Source: Gammaproteobacteria bacterium (GTDB taxonomy: Bacteria > Pseudomonadota > Gammaproteobacteria > Xanthomonadales > Wenzhouxiangellaceae). Taken from it: DNA of 50,462 nt. The notes beneath the pieces are model-generated. The model searched no databases. It was not told the DNA's origin and saw nothing but the letters and a program-made list of their open reading frames with translations. Of the stretch, positions 24,223 to 32,504 are shown piece after piece. The position numbers and the translations under genes were made by a program. Position 1 is the first letter of the stretch, and each line of letters begins with the position of its first letter. The stretch lies in assembly GCA_003565625.1 (NCBI GenBank), contig PXBD01000004.1:1-50462 (forward strand), written 5' to 3'.

Positions 24223-25395
24223 AAAAGCCGCAGGATGTTCTTCAGCTTGACCCAACGACTGTCGGAAGTGCCGGCGGTTGTGTTGCTCGGACCACGCCAG
24301 GTGGGCAAGACCACTCTGGCGCTGGATTTGGCGGCCAGGCAGGAGGCCTTGTACCTCGATCTCGAATCAGAACAGGATCGCGCCCGGCTGGCCGAACCGG
24401 AACTCTATCTGTCGGAACATCTCGACAAGCTGGTCGTTCTCGACGAAATCCATCGCGTCCCCGGATTGTTTCCCGTGCTGCGCGGCCTGATTGATCGAGC
24501 AAGACGAGAGGGCCGACGCAGCGGCATGTTTCTCTTGCTCGGTTCGGCAGCGCTTGAGTTGTTGCGACAATCCGGAGAAACCCTGGCCGGGCGGGTGAGC
24601 TACCTGGAACTCAGTCCCTTTGATGTCCTTGAAATCGAAGACAGCCGGGCCGCGCGTGATCGATTGTGGTTGCGTGGCGGCTTCCCCGACAGCTACCTGG
24701 CCGATAACGAAGGTCGGAGTCTGCGCTGGAGACTGGATTTCATCCGCGCCTACCTTGAGCGGGATATCCCCCAATTCGGGCCTCGCATCGCCGCTGATCG
24801 TTTGCGCCGCTTGTGGACGATGCTGGCTCATCACCAGGGAGGGATGCTCAACGTCGCCCAACTGGCGCGCAATCTTGGCATTGACGTCAAAACGGCTGGC
24901 GGCTATGTCGACCTGCTGATCGATCTGTTGCTGCTGCGACGACTGCCCGCCTGGCATGCCAATGTTGGAAAGCGGCTGGTCAAATCGCCCAAGGTCTATA
25001 TCCGCGACAGCGGCATCGTGCATGCGCTGCTCAATATCGCCGACCGCGACAATTTGGCGTCGCACCCGGTGCTCGGTGCCAGTTGGGAGGGTTTCGTCAT
25101 CGAACAAGTCATGGCCGTCCTGCCCGATGGCGTCGAGGGATACTTCTATCGCACCAGCGGCGGCGCCGAAATTGATCTGCTGCTGAGCTTCCCGGATCGA
25201 CCGCCCTGGGCCATCGAAATCAAGCGCAGTCTGTCGCCCAAAGTGGACAAGGGATTTCATAGCGCTTGCGCCGACCTCGAACCCGAGCGCCGGCTGGTCG
25301 TGTACCCGGGTGATCAGGCCTATCCACTCAGCTCCGAGATTCGGGCGATTCCCTTGCGGCAGGCCATCATCGAGCTTTCCGCCACGGTGGGCTGA
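24220..25395 (+). CDS. AAA+ ATPase with DUF4143 domain
   Basis: A 391-residue protein. Walker A is LLGPRQVGKTT and Walker B is KLVVLDEIHRV; FLLLGSAALELL and YLELSPFDVLE follow (sensor region). From about residue 200 the DUF4143 domain has a winged-helix part (MLNVAQLARNLGIDVKTAGG), then FVIEQ and YFYRTSGGAEIDLLL with AIEIKRS, a D-x(n)-E-x-K nuclease-like pattern (PD-(D/E)XK). The family is common and highly mobile; its role is unknown. ATG at 24220 is inside the inverted repeat; MFF at 24235 is an alternative start. The stop abuts the efflux permease gene on the other strand. Confidence 0.85.
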   Translation: MKSRRMFFSLTQRLSEVPAVVLLGPRQVGKTTLALDLAARQEALYLDLESEQDRARLAEPELYLSEHLDKLVVLDEIHRVPGLFPVLRGLIDRARREGRRSGMFLLLGSAALELLRQSGETLAGRVSYLELSPFDVLEIEDSRAARDRLWLRGGFPDSYLADNEGRSLRWRLDFIRAYLERDIPQFGPRIAADRLRRLWTMLAHHQGGMLNVAQLARNLGIDVKTAGGYVDLLIDLLLLRRLPAWHANVGKRLVKSPKVYIRDSGIVHALLNIADRDNLASHPVLGASWEGFVIEQVMAVLPDGVEGYFYRTSGGAEIDLLLSFPDRPPWAIEIKRSLSPKVDKGFHSACADLEPERRLVVYPGDQAYPLSSEIRAIPLRQAIIELSATVG

Positions 25396-26694
25396 TTACT
25401 CGAACCGGAGCGCCTCGATCGGATCCAGGCGCGAGGCGCGGCGGGCCGGGTAGTAGCCGAAAAACACCGCGATGAACACCGCGATGCCGACCGCGCCGGC
25501 CAGGGTCCAGGGGCTGATCAGAATCGGAAACTCGCCCAGGTGGGCGGCGAGATACGTCCCGCCGACCCCGGCCAGCATGCCGATGATGCCGCCGATCAGG
25601 CCGAGTACGGTGGCTTCGACCAGGAACTGAGTCAGCACGTCACGGCGGCGCGCACCGACCGCCCGCCGGAGCCCGATCTCGCGGGTCCGCTCGGTGACCG
25701 ACACCAGCATGATGTTCATGATGCCGATGCCACCGACCACCAGGGAGGTGGCTGAAAAGGCAGCCAGCAGAAAGCCAAGCAGGGCCTGGGTCTCGTTGCG
25801 CGCGCGGATGAACTCGGCAAAGTTGAACACGGCAAAGTCGTCGTCGGCGCCGGGTCGAAGATTGCGGCGCAGGCGCAACAGGTCTTCGATCTCGGCCTGG
25901 ACATCGAGCACGTCCAGATCGTCCCAGACCTTGATCGTGATCGTCCCGGCGTTGTCGGGCACGCTGCCGGATGAGCGGCTGATGCGCGAGCGAACTGCCG
26001 CAAGTGGCATCCAGATGACGTCGTCCTGATCCTGGCCGAAGTTGTTTGCGCCTTTCTCTTCGAGCACGCCGATGATGGTGACGGGGCTACGGTTGATGCG
26101 GATGCGCGCGCCTACCGGGTCGATGCCGTCGAACAGTTCGTTGACCACGGTCAGGCCGACCAGGGCCACGGTCGCGCCGCCTCTGGCCTCGCCTTCGCTG
26201 AAGTTGCGGCCTTCGATGATCTCGCGGCTCTGGGTGATGGCGAAGTCCGGACCGACGCCCTGCACCTGGGTCGGCCAGTTACGCCCCCCGGCCAACAGGG
26301 TGACATTGGACTGGATGCGTCCCGAGACGGCCTCGACCTGGTCGCTCAGCTCGGCGACGGCCTGGACATCGCGGTCGGTCAACGGCCGCGCGGTACCGGC
26401 CCCCTGGCGTCGACCGCCGAAGAAACTGGACCCGGGGCGCACCTGCAGCACGTGGGTGCCGAAGGCCTGGATCTGCTCTTGCAGCTGCTGACCGGCGCCC
26501 TGCGATATCGAGACCGAAATGATCGCGGCGCCAATGCCGATGATGATGCCGAGCATGGTCAGAAAGCTGCGCACCGAGTTGGTGCGGATGGCTTTCAGGG
26601 CAATGACCAGGCTGGCCGAAAGCTGCACGCCGACGGCAGCGGGACGATCCTCGGTCGGGGCGTTCGCAGGCTTCTGGTCGATGACGCTGCTCAT
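25396..26694 (-). CDS. MacB-type ABC transporter permease
   Basis: A 432-residue FtsX/MacB-family membrane protein. An N-terminal helix follows LKAIRTNSVRSFLTMLGI. Then comes a large periplasmic (MacB_PCD) domain of about 230 residues and three C-terminal helices with IGIMNIMLVSVTERTREIGL and RRAVGARRRDVLTQFLVEA. It ends in RASRLDPIEALRFE, the usual end of this family. It lacks the fused ATPase, so the ATPase is the adjacent gene, which overlaps it by 4 bases. The three genes form an adaptor-ATPase-permease operon for tripartite efflux of a compound or peptide. Confidence 0.88.
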   Translation of the reverse strand: MSSVIDQKPANAPTEDRPAAVGVQLSASLVIALKAIRTNSVRSFLTMLGIIIGIGAAIISVSISQGAGQQLQEQIQAFGTHVLQVRPGSSFFGGRRQGAGTARPLTDRDVQAVAELSDQVEAVSGRIQSNVTLLAGGRNWPTQVQGVGPDFAITQSREIIEGRNFSEGEARGGATVALVGLTVVNELFDGIDPVGARIRINRSPVTIIGVLEEKGANNFGQDQDDVIWMPLAAVRSRISRSSGSVPDNAGTITIKVWDDLDVLDVQAEIEDLLRLRRNLRPGADDDFAVFNFAEFIRARNETQALLGFLLAAFSATSLVVGGIGIMNIMLVSVTERTREIGLRRAVGARRRDVLTQFLVEATVLGLIGGIIGMLAGVGGTYLAAHLGEFPILISPWTLAGAVGIAVFIAVFFGYYPARRASRLDPIEALRFE

Positions 26695-27413
26695 GCGGCG
26701 CCGACCTCGCGAATGCTGTCTTGGATGATGCGCCCGTCGCGGAAGCGAATGATGCGCCGGGCATGCTCGGCAATTTCCTCTTCGTGGGTGACCAGCACGA
26801 TGGTGACGCCTTCCCGGTTCAAGTCCTCGAGCAAGGCCATGATCTCGGCGGCGGTCACCGTGTCCAGCGCTCCGGTCGGTTCATCGGCCAGGATCATCTG
26901 TGGCCGGTTGACCAGGGCGCGGGCTATTGCCACGCGCTGCTGCTGGCCACCGGACAGTTGCGATGGGCGATGATCCATGCGCTGGCCCAGGCCGACCCGC
27001 TCGAGGGCCGCGCGCGCCCGCCGGTCTTTTTCAGCCGGATCCATGCGGGTATACATCAGCGGCAGTTTGACGTTGTCGATCGCGTCGGTCTTGGCCAGCA
27101 GCATGAACTGCTGGAACACGAAGCCCAGGGTCTCGTTGCGCAGCCGGGCCAGCGCATCGCTGCTCATTTGGCCGATGTCCTGCCCGGCAATGCGCAAGAT
27201 GCCGACGGTGGGTGTGTCGAGCGCGCCGACCAGGTTCATGAAGGTCGACTTGCCCGAGCCCGACGGGCCCATGATGGCGACGAATTCGCCGCGCTGAATC
27301 GATACGTCGACCGCGCGCAGAGCGTGGATGACGTTGTCGCCCATGACATAGTCCTTGCCCAGGCCGACGCATTCAACCAGGGTTTCGGTGGCTGGAGCGG
27401 ATGGAGCGTTCAT
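26691..27413 (-). CDS. ABC transporter ATP-binding protein (MacB/LolD type)
   Basis: A 240-residue ATPase. Walker A is GPSGSGKST, followed by FMNLVGALDTPTVG; the Q-loop is FVFQQFMLLAKTDAIDNV; the signature is LSGGQQQRVAIARAL; Walker B is MILADEPTGALD; and the H-loop is VLVTHEEEIA. The sequence type is that of LolD/MacB ATPases, which drive mechanotransmission rather than transport through their own channel. The start ATG shares one base with the stop of the adaptor gene upstream, and it overlaps the permease gene by 4 bases. Confidence 0.92.
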   Translation of the reverse strand: MNAPSAPATETLVECVGLGKDYVMGDNVIHALRAVDVSIQRGEFVAIMGPSGSGKSTFMNLVGALDTPTVGILRIAGQDIGQMSSDALARLRNETLGFVFQQFMLLAKTDAIDNVKLPLMYTRMDPAEKDRRARAALERVGLGQRMDHRPSQLSGGQQQRVAIARALVNRPQMILADEPTGALDTVTAAEIMALLEDLNREGVTIVLVTHEEEIAEHARRIIRFRDGRIIQDSIREVGAA

Positions 27414-28873
27414 TAACGCGTGCGCGGCCGGCGGACGCGGCTGACCACTTCCTCACCCTCACCCAACTGGCCTTCGACGATCTCGGTGAAGCGGTCGTCG
27501 CTCAAGCCCAGGCGAACCCGGTGGGGCGCAAGAGTACCGTCGCTGTTGACCGTGTACAGCACGGCCGGACGGGTGTTGGCGCGCTCGCGCTGCAAGGCGG
27601 TGACGGCGTCGAGCTGCTCCGGGCTCAGGTGGCGCTGGAGCACTTCCCGGGTCATGCCTTCCACGCGCTGGCGAATCATGTCGGGGTCGGCACCGGAGGC
27701 AAACATCCCGCGCATGGCGCCGAAGGCCTCGCGCATCTCGCCCTGGATCGTGGCGATGGTAGCGGCAGCCACACCCAGCTCGGCCAGGTTTTCGGCCAGT
27801 TCGGCACCCGGGTTGCGGCCGCTGCCAGGTCCGCCACGGCCCGTTGGTGCCGCGTTGTCCACGGCCGCTACCATTTCTTCAGGGGGCCGGAAGCGGACCG
27901 CCTGATTGTCCACCCGCAGCACGTTTTCCTGGCGCCCGGTCACCAGGTCGATGTTGGCGGTCATGCCGGGCAGGAGTCGCCGACCCGGGTTGCTGGCGTC
28001 GATCACCACGGTGTAGGTCACCACGTTCTGGGCTTCGTCCGGCGCCAGGCGAACCTGGGCCACACGGCCGGTAAACTCGCGCTCGGGAAACGCGTCGACG
28101 GTAAAACGGGCTTCAGCGCCTTCGCGGACGTTACCGATGTCGGCCTCGTCCACGCTGGCCTCAATGCGGATTTCGCGCAAATCCTGGGCGATGGTAAACA
28201 GGACCGGCGCCTGCAGGCTGGCCGCTACGGTCTGGCCCAGATCGACGGCTCGATCGATCACGACACCGTTGATGGGTGAGCGGATCTCGGTGCGTTCCCG
28301 ATCGATGCGGGCGGCTTCCAGGGTGGCCTCGCGCTGCAGCACCGTGGCCTCGGCGTTGCGCAGCTGGGCGCGGGCGATTTCGACGTCAGCGCCGGTGTTG
28401 CGGTAGTTGGCTTCGGCCAGTTCCAGGGCCGATGCCGACACGCTGCCACGCTCGACCAAAGAGCGTTGCCGATCGAATTCCCGGCGGGCGTTGTCGTGCA
28501 GGACCTCGGCCTTGCCAATGCCGGCGGCCTGGATTTCAACGTTCGCCCGCGCCACGCCCAGACCGGCTTCGGCTTCCTGGACCCGTCGCTCGAAGCTCTG
28601 CGGGTCAATGCGTGCCAACAGATCACCGGCCTTGACCGGGCTGTTGAAGTCGGCGAACAGTTCATGAATCTGGCCCGACAGTTGCGATCCGACTTCCACC
28701 GTGTTCAAGGCACGCACCGAGCCCACCGCCGACACCATCTGGACGATATCGCCGCGGCTGATGGAAAGGCGGTCGATCCGGATCTCCTCGGCCGGCTCTT
28801 GGCCACCCCAGCGCCACCAGGCCAGGCCGGCAGCAAGAAAGAACAACGTACCGGCGATGATCCATGACTTCAT
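27413..28873 (-). CDS. MacA-like periplasmic adaptor protein with helical insert
   Basis: A 486-residue membrane-fusion protein. One N-terminal anchor (WIIAGTLFFLAAGLAWWRW) is followed by a lipoyl half-motif (GSQLSGQIHELFADFNSPVK and SPINGVVIDRAVDLGQTV), an alpha hairpin (residues about 95-180) and a beta-barrel. Between the barrel (LVTGRQENVLRVDN) and the last beta-domain (PAVLYTVNSDGTLAPHRVRL) there is an extra segment of roughly 130 residues. It is Gly/Arg-rich at first (RGGPGSGRN) and then helical (MTREVLQRHLSPEQLDAVTA). No TolC gene is nearby. Confidence 0.87.
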   Translation of the reverse strand: MKSWIIAGTLFFLAAGLAWWRWGGQEPAEEIRIDRLSISRGDIVQMVSAVGSVRALNTVEVGSQLSGQIHELFADFNSPVKAGDLLARIDPQSFERRVQEAEAGLGVARANVEIQAAGIGKAEVLHDNARREFDRQRSLVERGSVSASALELAEANYRNTGADVEIARAQLRNAEATVLQREATLEAARIDRERTEIRSPINGVVIDRAVDLGQTVAASLQAPVLFTIAQDLREIRIEASVDEADIGNVREGAEARFTVDAFPEREFTGRVAQVRLAPDEAQNVVTYTVVIDASNPGRRLLPGMTANIDLVTGRQENVLRVDNQAVRFRPPEEMVAAVDNAAPTGRGGPGSGRNPGAELAENLAELGVAAATIATIQGEMREAFGAMRGMFASGADPDMIRQRVEGMTREVLQRHLSPEQLDAVTALQRERANTRPAVLYTVNSDGTLAPHRVRLGLSDDRFTEIVEGQLGEGEEVVSRVRRPRTR

Positions 28874-29043
28874 TGGTGGGGTTCCTCTCGTGGCTACGCA
28901 GGGTGGCTGCTGCCGGGGCGGTAGCCAGCGACTAGTCTAGGCGCGGTTGGATCAAGAAACTGAAGTTTTGTTCGCGCTGCTGCCCGAAAACTGCGGAATA
29001 ATACCCGTACTTCCCAAGCCACTTGAGAGCACTCGCGCTACCC

Positions 29044-31185
29044 ATGTCACGATCACAATCTCTGTTTCGTTTCCGGTCGGCCGTGGTGAGCCTGACGTTT
29101 GTCCTGGGCGGAACGCCGGCGGTTGCTGCGGAAGAAGCCGCCGAGTTGGCCAACGAACCCGAAGACCGGATCAGCGTGACCGCGGAACGCGGCCGCGAAC
29201 GCGAGATCATGGAGGTTCCGCAAGCCGTGGACACCATTACTCGCCTGCAGCTTGATGAGCAACTTCCAATTGATCTGACCCAGGTCATTCAGCGTCAGCC
29301 TTCGGTCGGTCTGGGGCCGTCCGGGGAGGTGTTGAGCTTCTGGCAGCAGGGTTTCACCCTGCGTGGGCTGGGTTCTCAGCGGGTTCTGACGCTATCTGAT
29401 GGTGTTCGACTTTCGGGACAGGGCACCGGCTATGGCGGCGGGTCCTTGAGCATTTATGACACCTTTTCGGTCGAACGCATTGAAATCCTGCGCGGCCCGA
29501 ACTCGGTGCTGTATGGCACGGATGCTTTCGGTGGGGTCATCAACGTGATTACTCGTCAACCACGGCGGCGCGGCGAGGCGGGGGTCAACGGTGGCGTGGC
29601 CTACGCCCACGACTCTGCCTACAACCTGAACCGCAGTTCGTTGTTTGTCGATGCTGGCAATGAACGAGTCGGTGCGGTGTTTGGTGGAAGCTACTCAAGC
29701 AACGACAACCCCAAGTTGGCCGACGGTACGCGTGCGACCAGTGGGGCAACCGACAAGTGGTCGGGTTTTGGAAGGGTCGACATGGAACTGATGCCGGGCC
29801 ACCGCCTGAGTCTGCTGGGCAACATCAGTCGCGATACCGACGTTGAGGTCGAAGATTCGGGTATCCCCTTCGGTCCCGTCGGGCAGGGGCCGCTGCGCTT
29901 TCGGTTCCCTTTGTACCAGCGTTACCTGCTTGGCGCCGAATGGAAGTCGTTTGATTTAGGGCCGACCCTGGCTGAGTTCTATCTTGGAGTCTACTGGCAG
30001 CAAATTCGCCGTCAGTTCGACCGAACCACACCGGAGGTTTTCTTCCCGCCGCCGCCGCCGACCCGGGTCGAGGCGGTTCGAGTCCAGACCAATGACCGGA
30101 TCAATACCTATGAAATCAATCCGCGTCTGCGCTTTGATCTGGGGGAACGCATCCTGACCCTGGGAGCGGACTTCGGGTACGACGAATCGGTCGGGCCGGA
30201 AATCGAGACTCGGGAACAGTTGTTCCCCCTCGGCCCACCGGCTCCGGCTCTGGTTCCTGGACCCACACCGATACAGCGGGTAGATGCCGAGCAGTACCGG
30301 GCCGGTTTCTATCTCCAGGATAACTGGTCTTTTGCCCCGCGCTGGGAGTTGATCAGTGGCTTGCGCCTGGATTATTTCTCGGTCAAAGATCAGATTTCGC
30401 AGACCTCGGACTCCGAGACCGGTGCAAGCGGTAACTTGGCGGTGGTCTTTGAGCGTAGTGCCGAACACATGGTGTACGCCAACCTCGGTTCCGGGTTCCG
30501 CGCACCGGATCTTGCCGAGCGTTACCAGCGGGCTGTGGTGTCTGTGGTGCAGAAGGTCGAGATCATCGGCAATCCCGAGTTGAATTCGGAACGCTCGGTT
30601 TCCATGGATTTGGGCTCCAAATGGCAGTCCGAGTCGATCAGCGGAGAGGTTGCGCTGTTCTATAACCGGGTAAGCGACTATATCGTCGAGCAGGTGGTGG
30701 AGCCGTTTCCGGTGATCATTGAGCAGGCAGTCAATACCGATACGGTTGAATTGTATGGATGGGAGCTTAGCGGAGTCTGGCGGCTTGGTCAGTTTGAGTT
30801 GTTTGGTAATGCATCGCGCACCTATGCACCGTCCGCCCGCGATCTGATCCGGCTGGATGGTGGCCGCTTCAACTACGGGGCTGCCTATCGTTTCGTTGGC
30901 CCTGGACGTTCGGATGTTCGGGTCGAACTGCTCGGCCGTACCACGCTTTCCAGTCGCGATCTGACCACGTTGGGGCGCGAGGACACGGGAACCGATCGGG
31001 TCGACTATCCCGGCTTTACCACGCTGGAACTCCGTGCCCGAACGGATATACCGCTGGCCGTTGATCGCCGCCTGCGCCTGGTTGCAGGAGTCCGTAACCT
31101 GGCCGATCGCGAATATGTCGAGCCGTTTTTTGATCAGATTCAGCCCGAGCGCAGTGTGTATGGGTCGGCCCAGCTGCTGTTCTGA
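29044..31185 (+). CDS. TonB-dependent outer-membrane receptor
   Basis: A 713-residue protein. A signal peptide (RSAVVSLTFVLGGTPAVAAE) is followed by a TonB-box-like DRISVTAER, then the plug with ITRLQLDEQLPIDLTQVIQR, GFTLRGLGSQRVLTLSDGVR and FSVERIEILRGPNSVLYGTD. Barrel motifs include NLGSGFRAPDLAERYQRAVV, GNPELNSERSVSMDLGSKWQ and a C-terminal VYGSAQLLF ending in Phe. The sequence is intact, unlike the receptor remnant at 12.5 kb. The substrate is probably a siderophore or haem-type iron complex, because FbpABC-like genes lie just downstream; the sequence alone does not prove it. ATG at 29044 is chosen because the upstream start at 29023 gives an odd leader. Confidence 0.9.
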   Translation: MSRSQSLFRFRSAVVSLTFVLGGTPAVAAEEAAELANEPEDRISVTAERGREREIMEVPQAVDTITRLQLDEQLPIDLTQVIQRQPSVGLGPSGEVLSFWQQGFTLRGLGSQRVLTLSDGVRLSGQGTGYGGGSLSIYDTFSVERIEILRGPNSVLYGTDAFGGVINVITRQPRRRGEAGVNGGVAYAHDSAYNLNRSSLFVDAGNERVGAVFGGSYSSNDNPKLADGTRATSGATDKWSGFGRVDMELMPGHRLSLLGNISRDTDVEVEDSGIPFGPVGQGPLRFRFPLYQRYLLGAEWKSFDLGPTLAEFYLGVYWQQIRRQFDRTTPEVFFPPPPPTRVEAVRVQTNDRINTYEINPRLRFDLGERILTLGADFGYDESVGPEIETREQLFPLGPPAPALVPGPTPIQRVDAEQYRAGFYLQDNWSFAPRWELISGLRLDYFSVKDQISQTSDSETGASGNLAVVFERSAEHMVYANLGSGFRAPDLAERYQRAVVSVVQKVEIIGNPELNSERSVSMDLGSKWQSESISGEVALFYNRVSDYIVEQVVEPFPVIIEQAVNTDTVELYGWELSGVWRLGQFELFGNASRTYAPSARDLIRLDGGRFNYGAAYRFVGPGRSDVRVELLGRTTLSSRDLTTLGREDTGTDRVDYPGFTTLELRARTDIPLAVDRRLRLVAGVRNLADREYVEPFFDQIQPERSVYGSAQLLF

Positions 31186-31195
31186 TGGAGTGAAC

Positions 31196-32383
31196 TCATG
31201 TGCGCTCCAGCCCCATCCGGTGATGCAGGCGCAGCAACCAGGGCAGGAAGAGCAGGACGCACAAGACCTCGAATAAGCCAAAGACGATGAACACCGTCGG
31301 ATAGGGGTCGATTGCCAGTGCTCGCAACGAGGTCAGCGTGGCCACACTCAGCAGCGGCCCGAGCAGGAAGCCAAGGGAGCCGGTCAGATGGAATCCGCCC
31401 ATGCCGGTTGCCTGGGCCGGGCCGGCCAGGCGAACGGTCAGCACCAGCGAGGGTGCCAGCATCAAAGCCGCCACGACCCCGCCGGCGGCCATGACCGCCA
31501 CAATGTGCTGCGCTGGAGTGAACCCCAGCGCAACCAGGAAGACGCCGTAGCAGAGACTGCCAATCGCCATCAGCAAAACCGGGCTGACCCGCTCGCATAG
31601 CAGGCCGGAGGGATAGGTCAGCAGTGCATAGGGCAGCAGAAACGCTCCCATGGCCAGACCGATCTGGGCCGGGGCCAGGTCAAGAATGGTGGCGAAGTAG
31701 AGCGAGACGGTGGAGATGATGAAGCCCGCCGTCAACCGGTCGATGAAGGTGAATGCATAGGGCACGATCAGCGCCCGGCGCCGCGCGGTCAGGCGCAGCA
31801 CGTCGCGCAGACGATCGGCCGAGCGCTCCAGGTCGGCGTCGCGCAAGGCCACGCTGGCCACCAGCGCGACCAGCGCGACGAGGCCGCCCCCGATCAGGAA
31901 AACCTGCGTGGCGGCTTCTGATCCGATCTGTCCCCCGATGACGGTACCCGAGGCCACACCAAGACTCATGGCTGCCCCGGCCAGGCCCATCGCCCGACCC
32001 TTGTGCTCGGGCCGTGCGCTGTCGGCAATCATGGTCATGGCCAGCACCAGTGCGGTCATGTGGGCGGCCCCCTCGATGAACCGAAGCCCCAGTTGAACCG
32101 GGTATGGCCACGCCACGTACATTGCCAGGACGGCGGCCGCAAACACTCCCAGGGCCGGCACGACCAGGACTTTGCGCCGGGCCAGCTGATCGGACAAGAC
32201 GCCGGCAAGCAGGGCCGCCAGCAGCGAGCCGGCCATGTTGGCCGACATGAAAAGATGCCGGTCAAGCTCGGATCGTCCCGGGAAACGGCCTTCGGTCAGG
32301 TCATACAGCAGAGGCACCACGGCGGTGACCGGCAGCATGATCAGGAAGATGCCCAGGGCAATGGGCCAGGTGGTTCGCATCAA
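31196..32383 (-). CDS. MFS transporter
   Basis: A 395-residue protein with about 12 hydrophobic segments. The signature GLRFIEGAAHMTALVLAMTM and the loop DSARPEHKGRAMGLAGAAMS are MFS-like, and PYALLTYPSGLLCERVSP is the mirror motif in the second half. MFS proteins beside iron genes often export siderophores or citrate, so that is a reasonable guess here; substrate residues cannot be read. ATG at 32383 (or 32380). It converges on the TonB receptor gene (10-base gap) and is divergent from the fbpB-like gene; a Fur-like site lies between them. Confidence 0.88.
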   Translation of the reverse strand: MMRTTWPIALGIFLIMLPVTAVVPLLYDLTEGRFPGRSELDRHLFMSANMAGSLLAALLAGVLSDQLARRKVLVVPALGVFAAAVLAMYVAWPYPVQLGLRFIEGAAHMTALVLAMTMIADSARPEHKGRAMGLAGAAMSLGVASGTVIGGQIGSEAATQVFLIGGGLVALVALVASVALRDADLERSADRLRDVLRLTARRRALIVPYAFTFIDRLTAGFIISTVSLYFATILDLAPAQIGLAMGAFLLPYALLTYPSGLLCERVSPVLLMAIGSLCYGVFLVALGFTPAQHIVAVMAAGGVVAALMLAPSLVLTVRLAGPAQATGMGGFHLTGSLGFLLGPLLSVATLTSLRALAIDPYPTVFIVFGLFEVLCVLLFLPWLLRLHHRMGLERT

Positions 32384-32451
32384 GATTCGGTTGGATTGAA
32401 GAGCTCGGGCAACCCGGGATGGTAGCCTTGGTGCGGTTAAGACGTTGGCAT

Positions 32452-32470
32452 GAAAACCGTTATCATTTGC
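32452..32470. promoter_or_regulatory. weak Fur-like box between MFS and iron permease genes
   Basis: GAAAACCGTTATCATTTGC agrees with the Fur 19-mer GATAATGATAATCATTATC at 12 of 19 positions, the TATCATT half being best. It lies 35 bases before the permease start and 69 before the MFS start. Low match, but the position is suitable. Confidence 0.35.
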
Positions 32471-32504
32471 CTTATTCCCGGACGGACTCCGACACGGAAC
32501 CCTG

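Noticed and set aside
24515..25260. long minus-strand frame across the DUF4143 gene
   Set aside because: No family resemblance; the plus-strand gene has Walker A, Walker B and DUF4143 motifs.
29956..31281. 441-codon frame antisense to the TonB receptor gene
   Set aside because: Mirrors the receptor codons; no motif of its own, while the sense frame has plug and barrel motifs.
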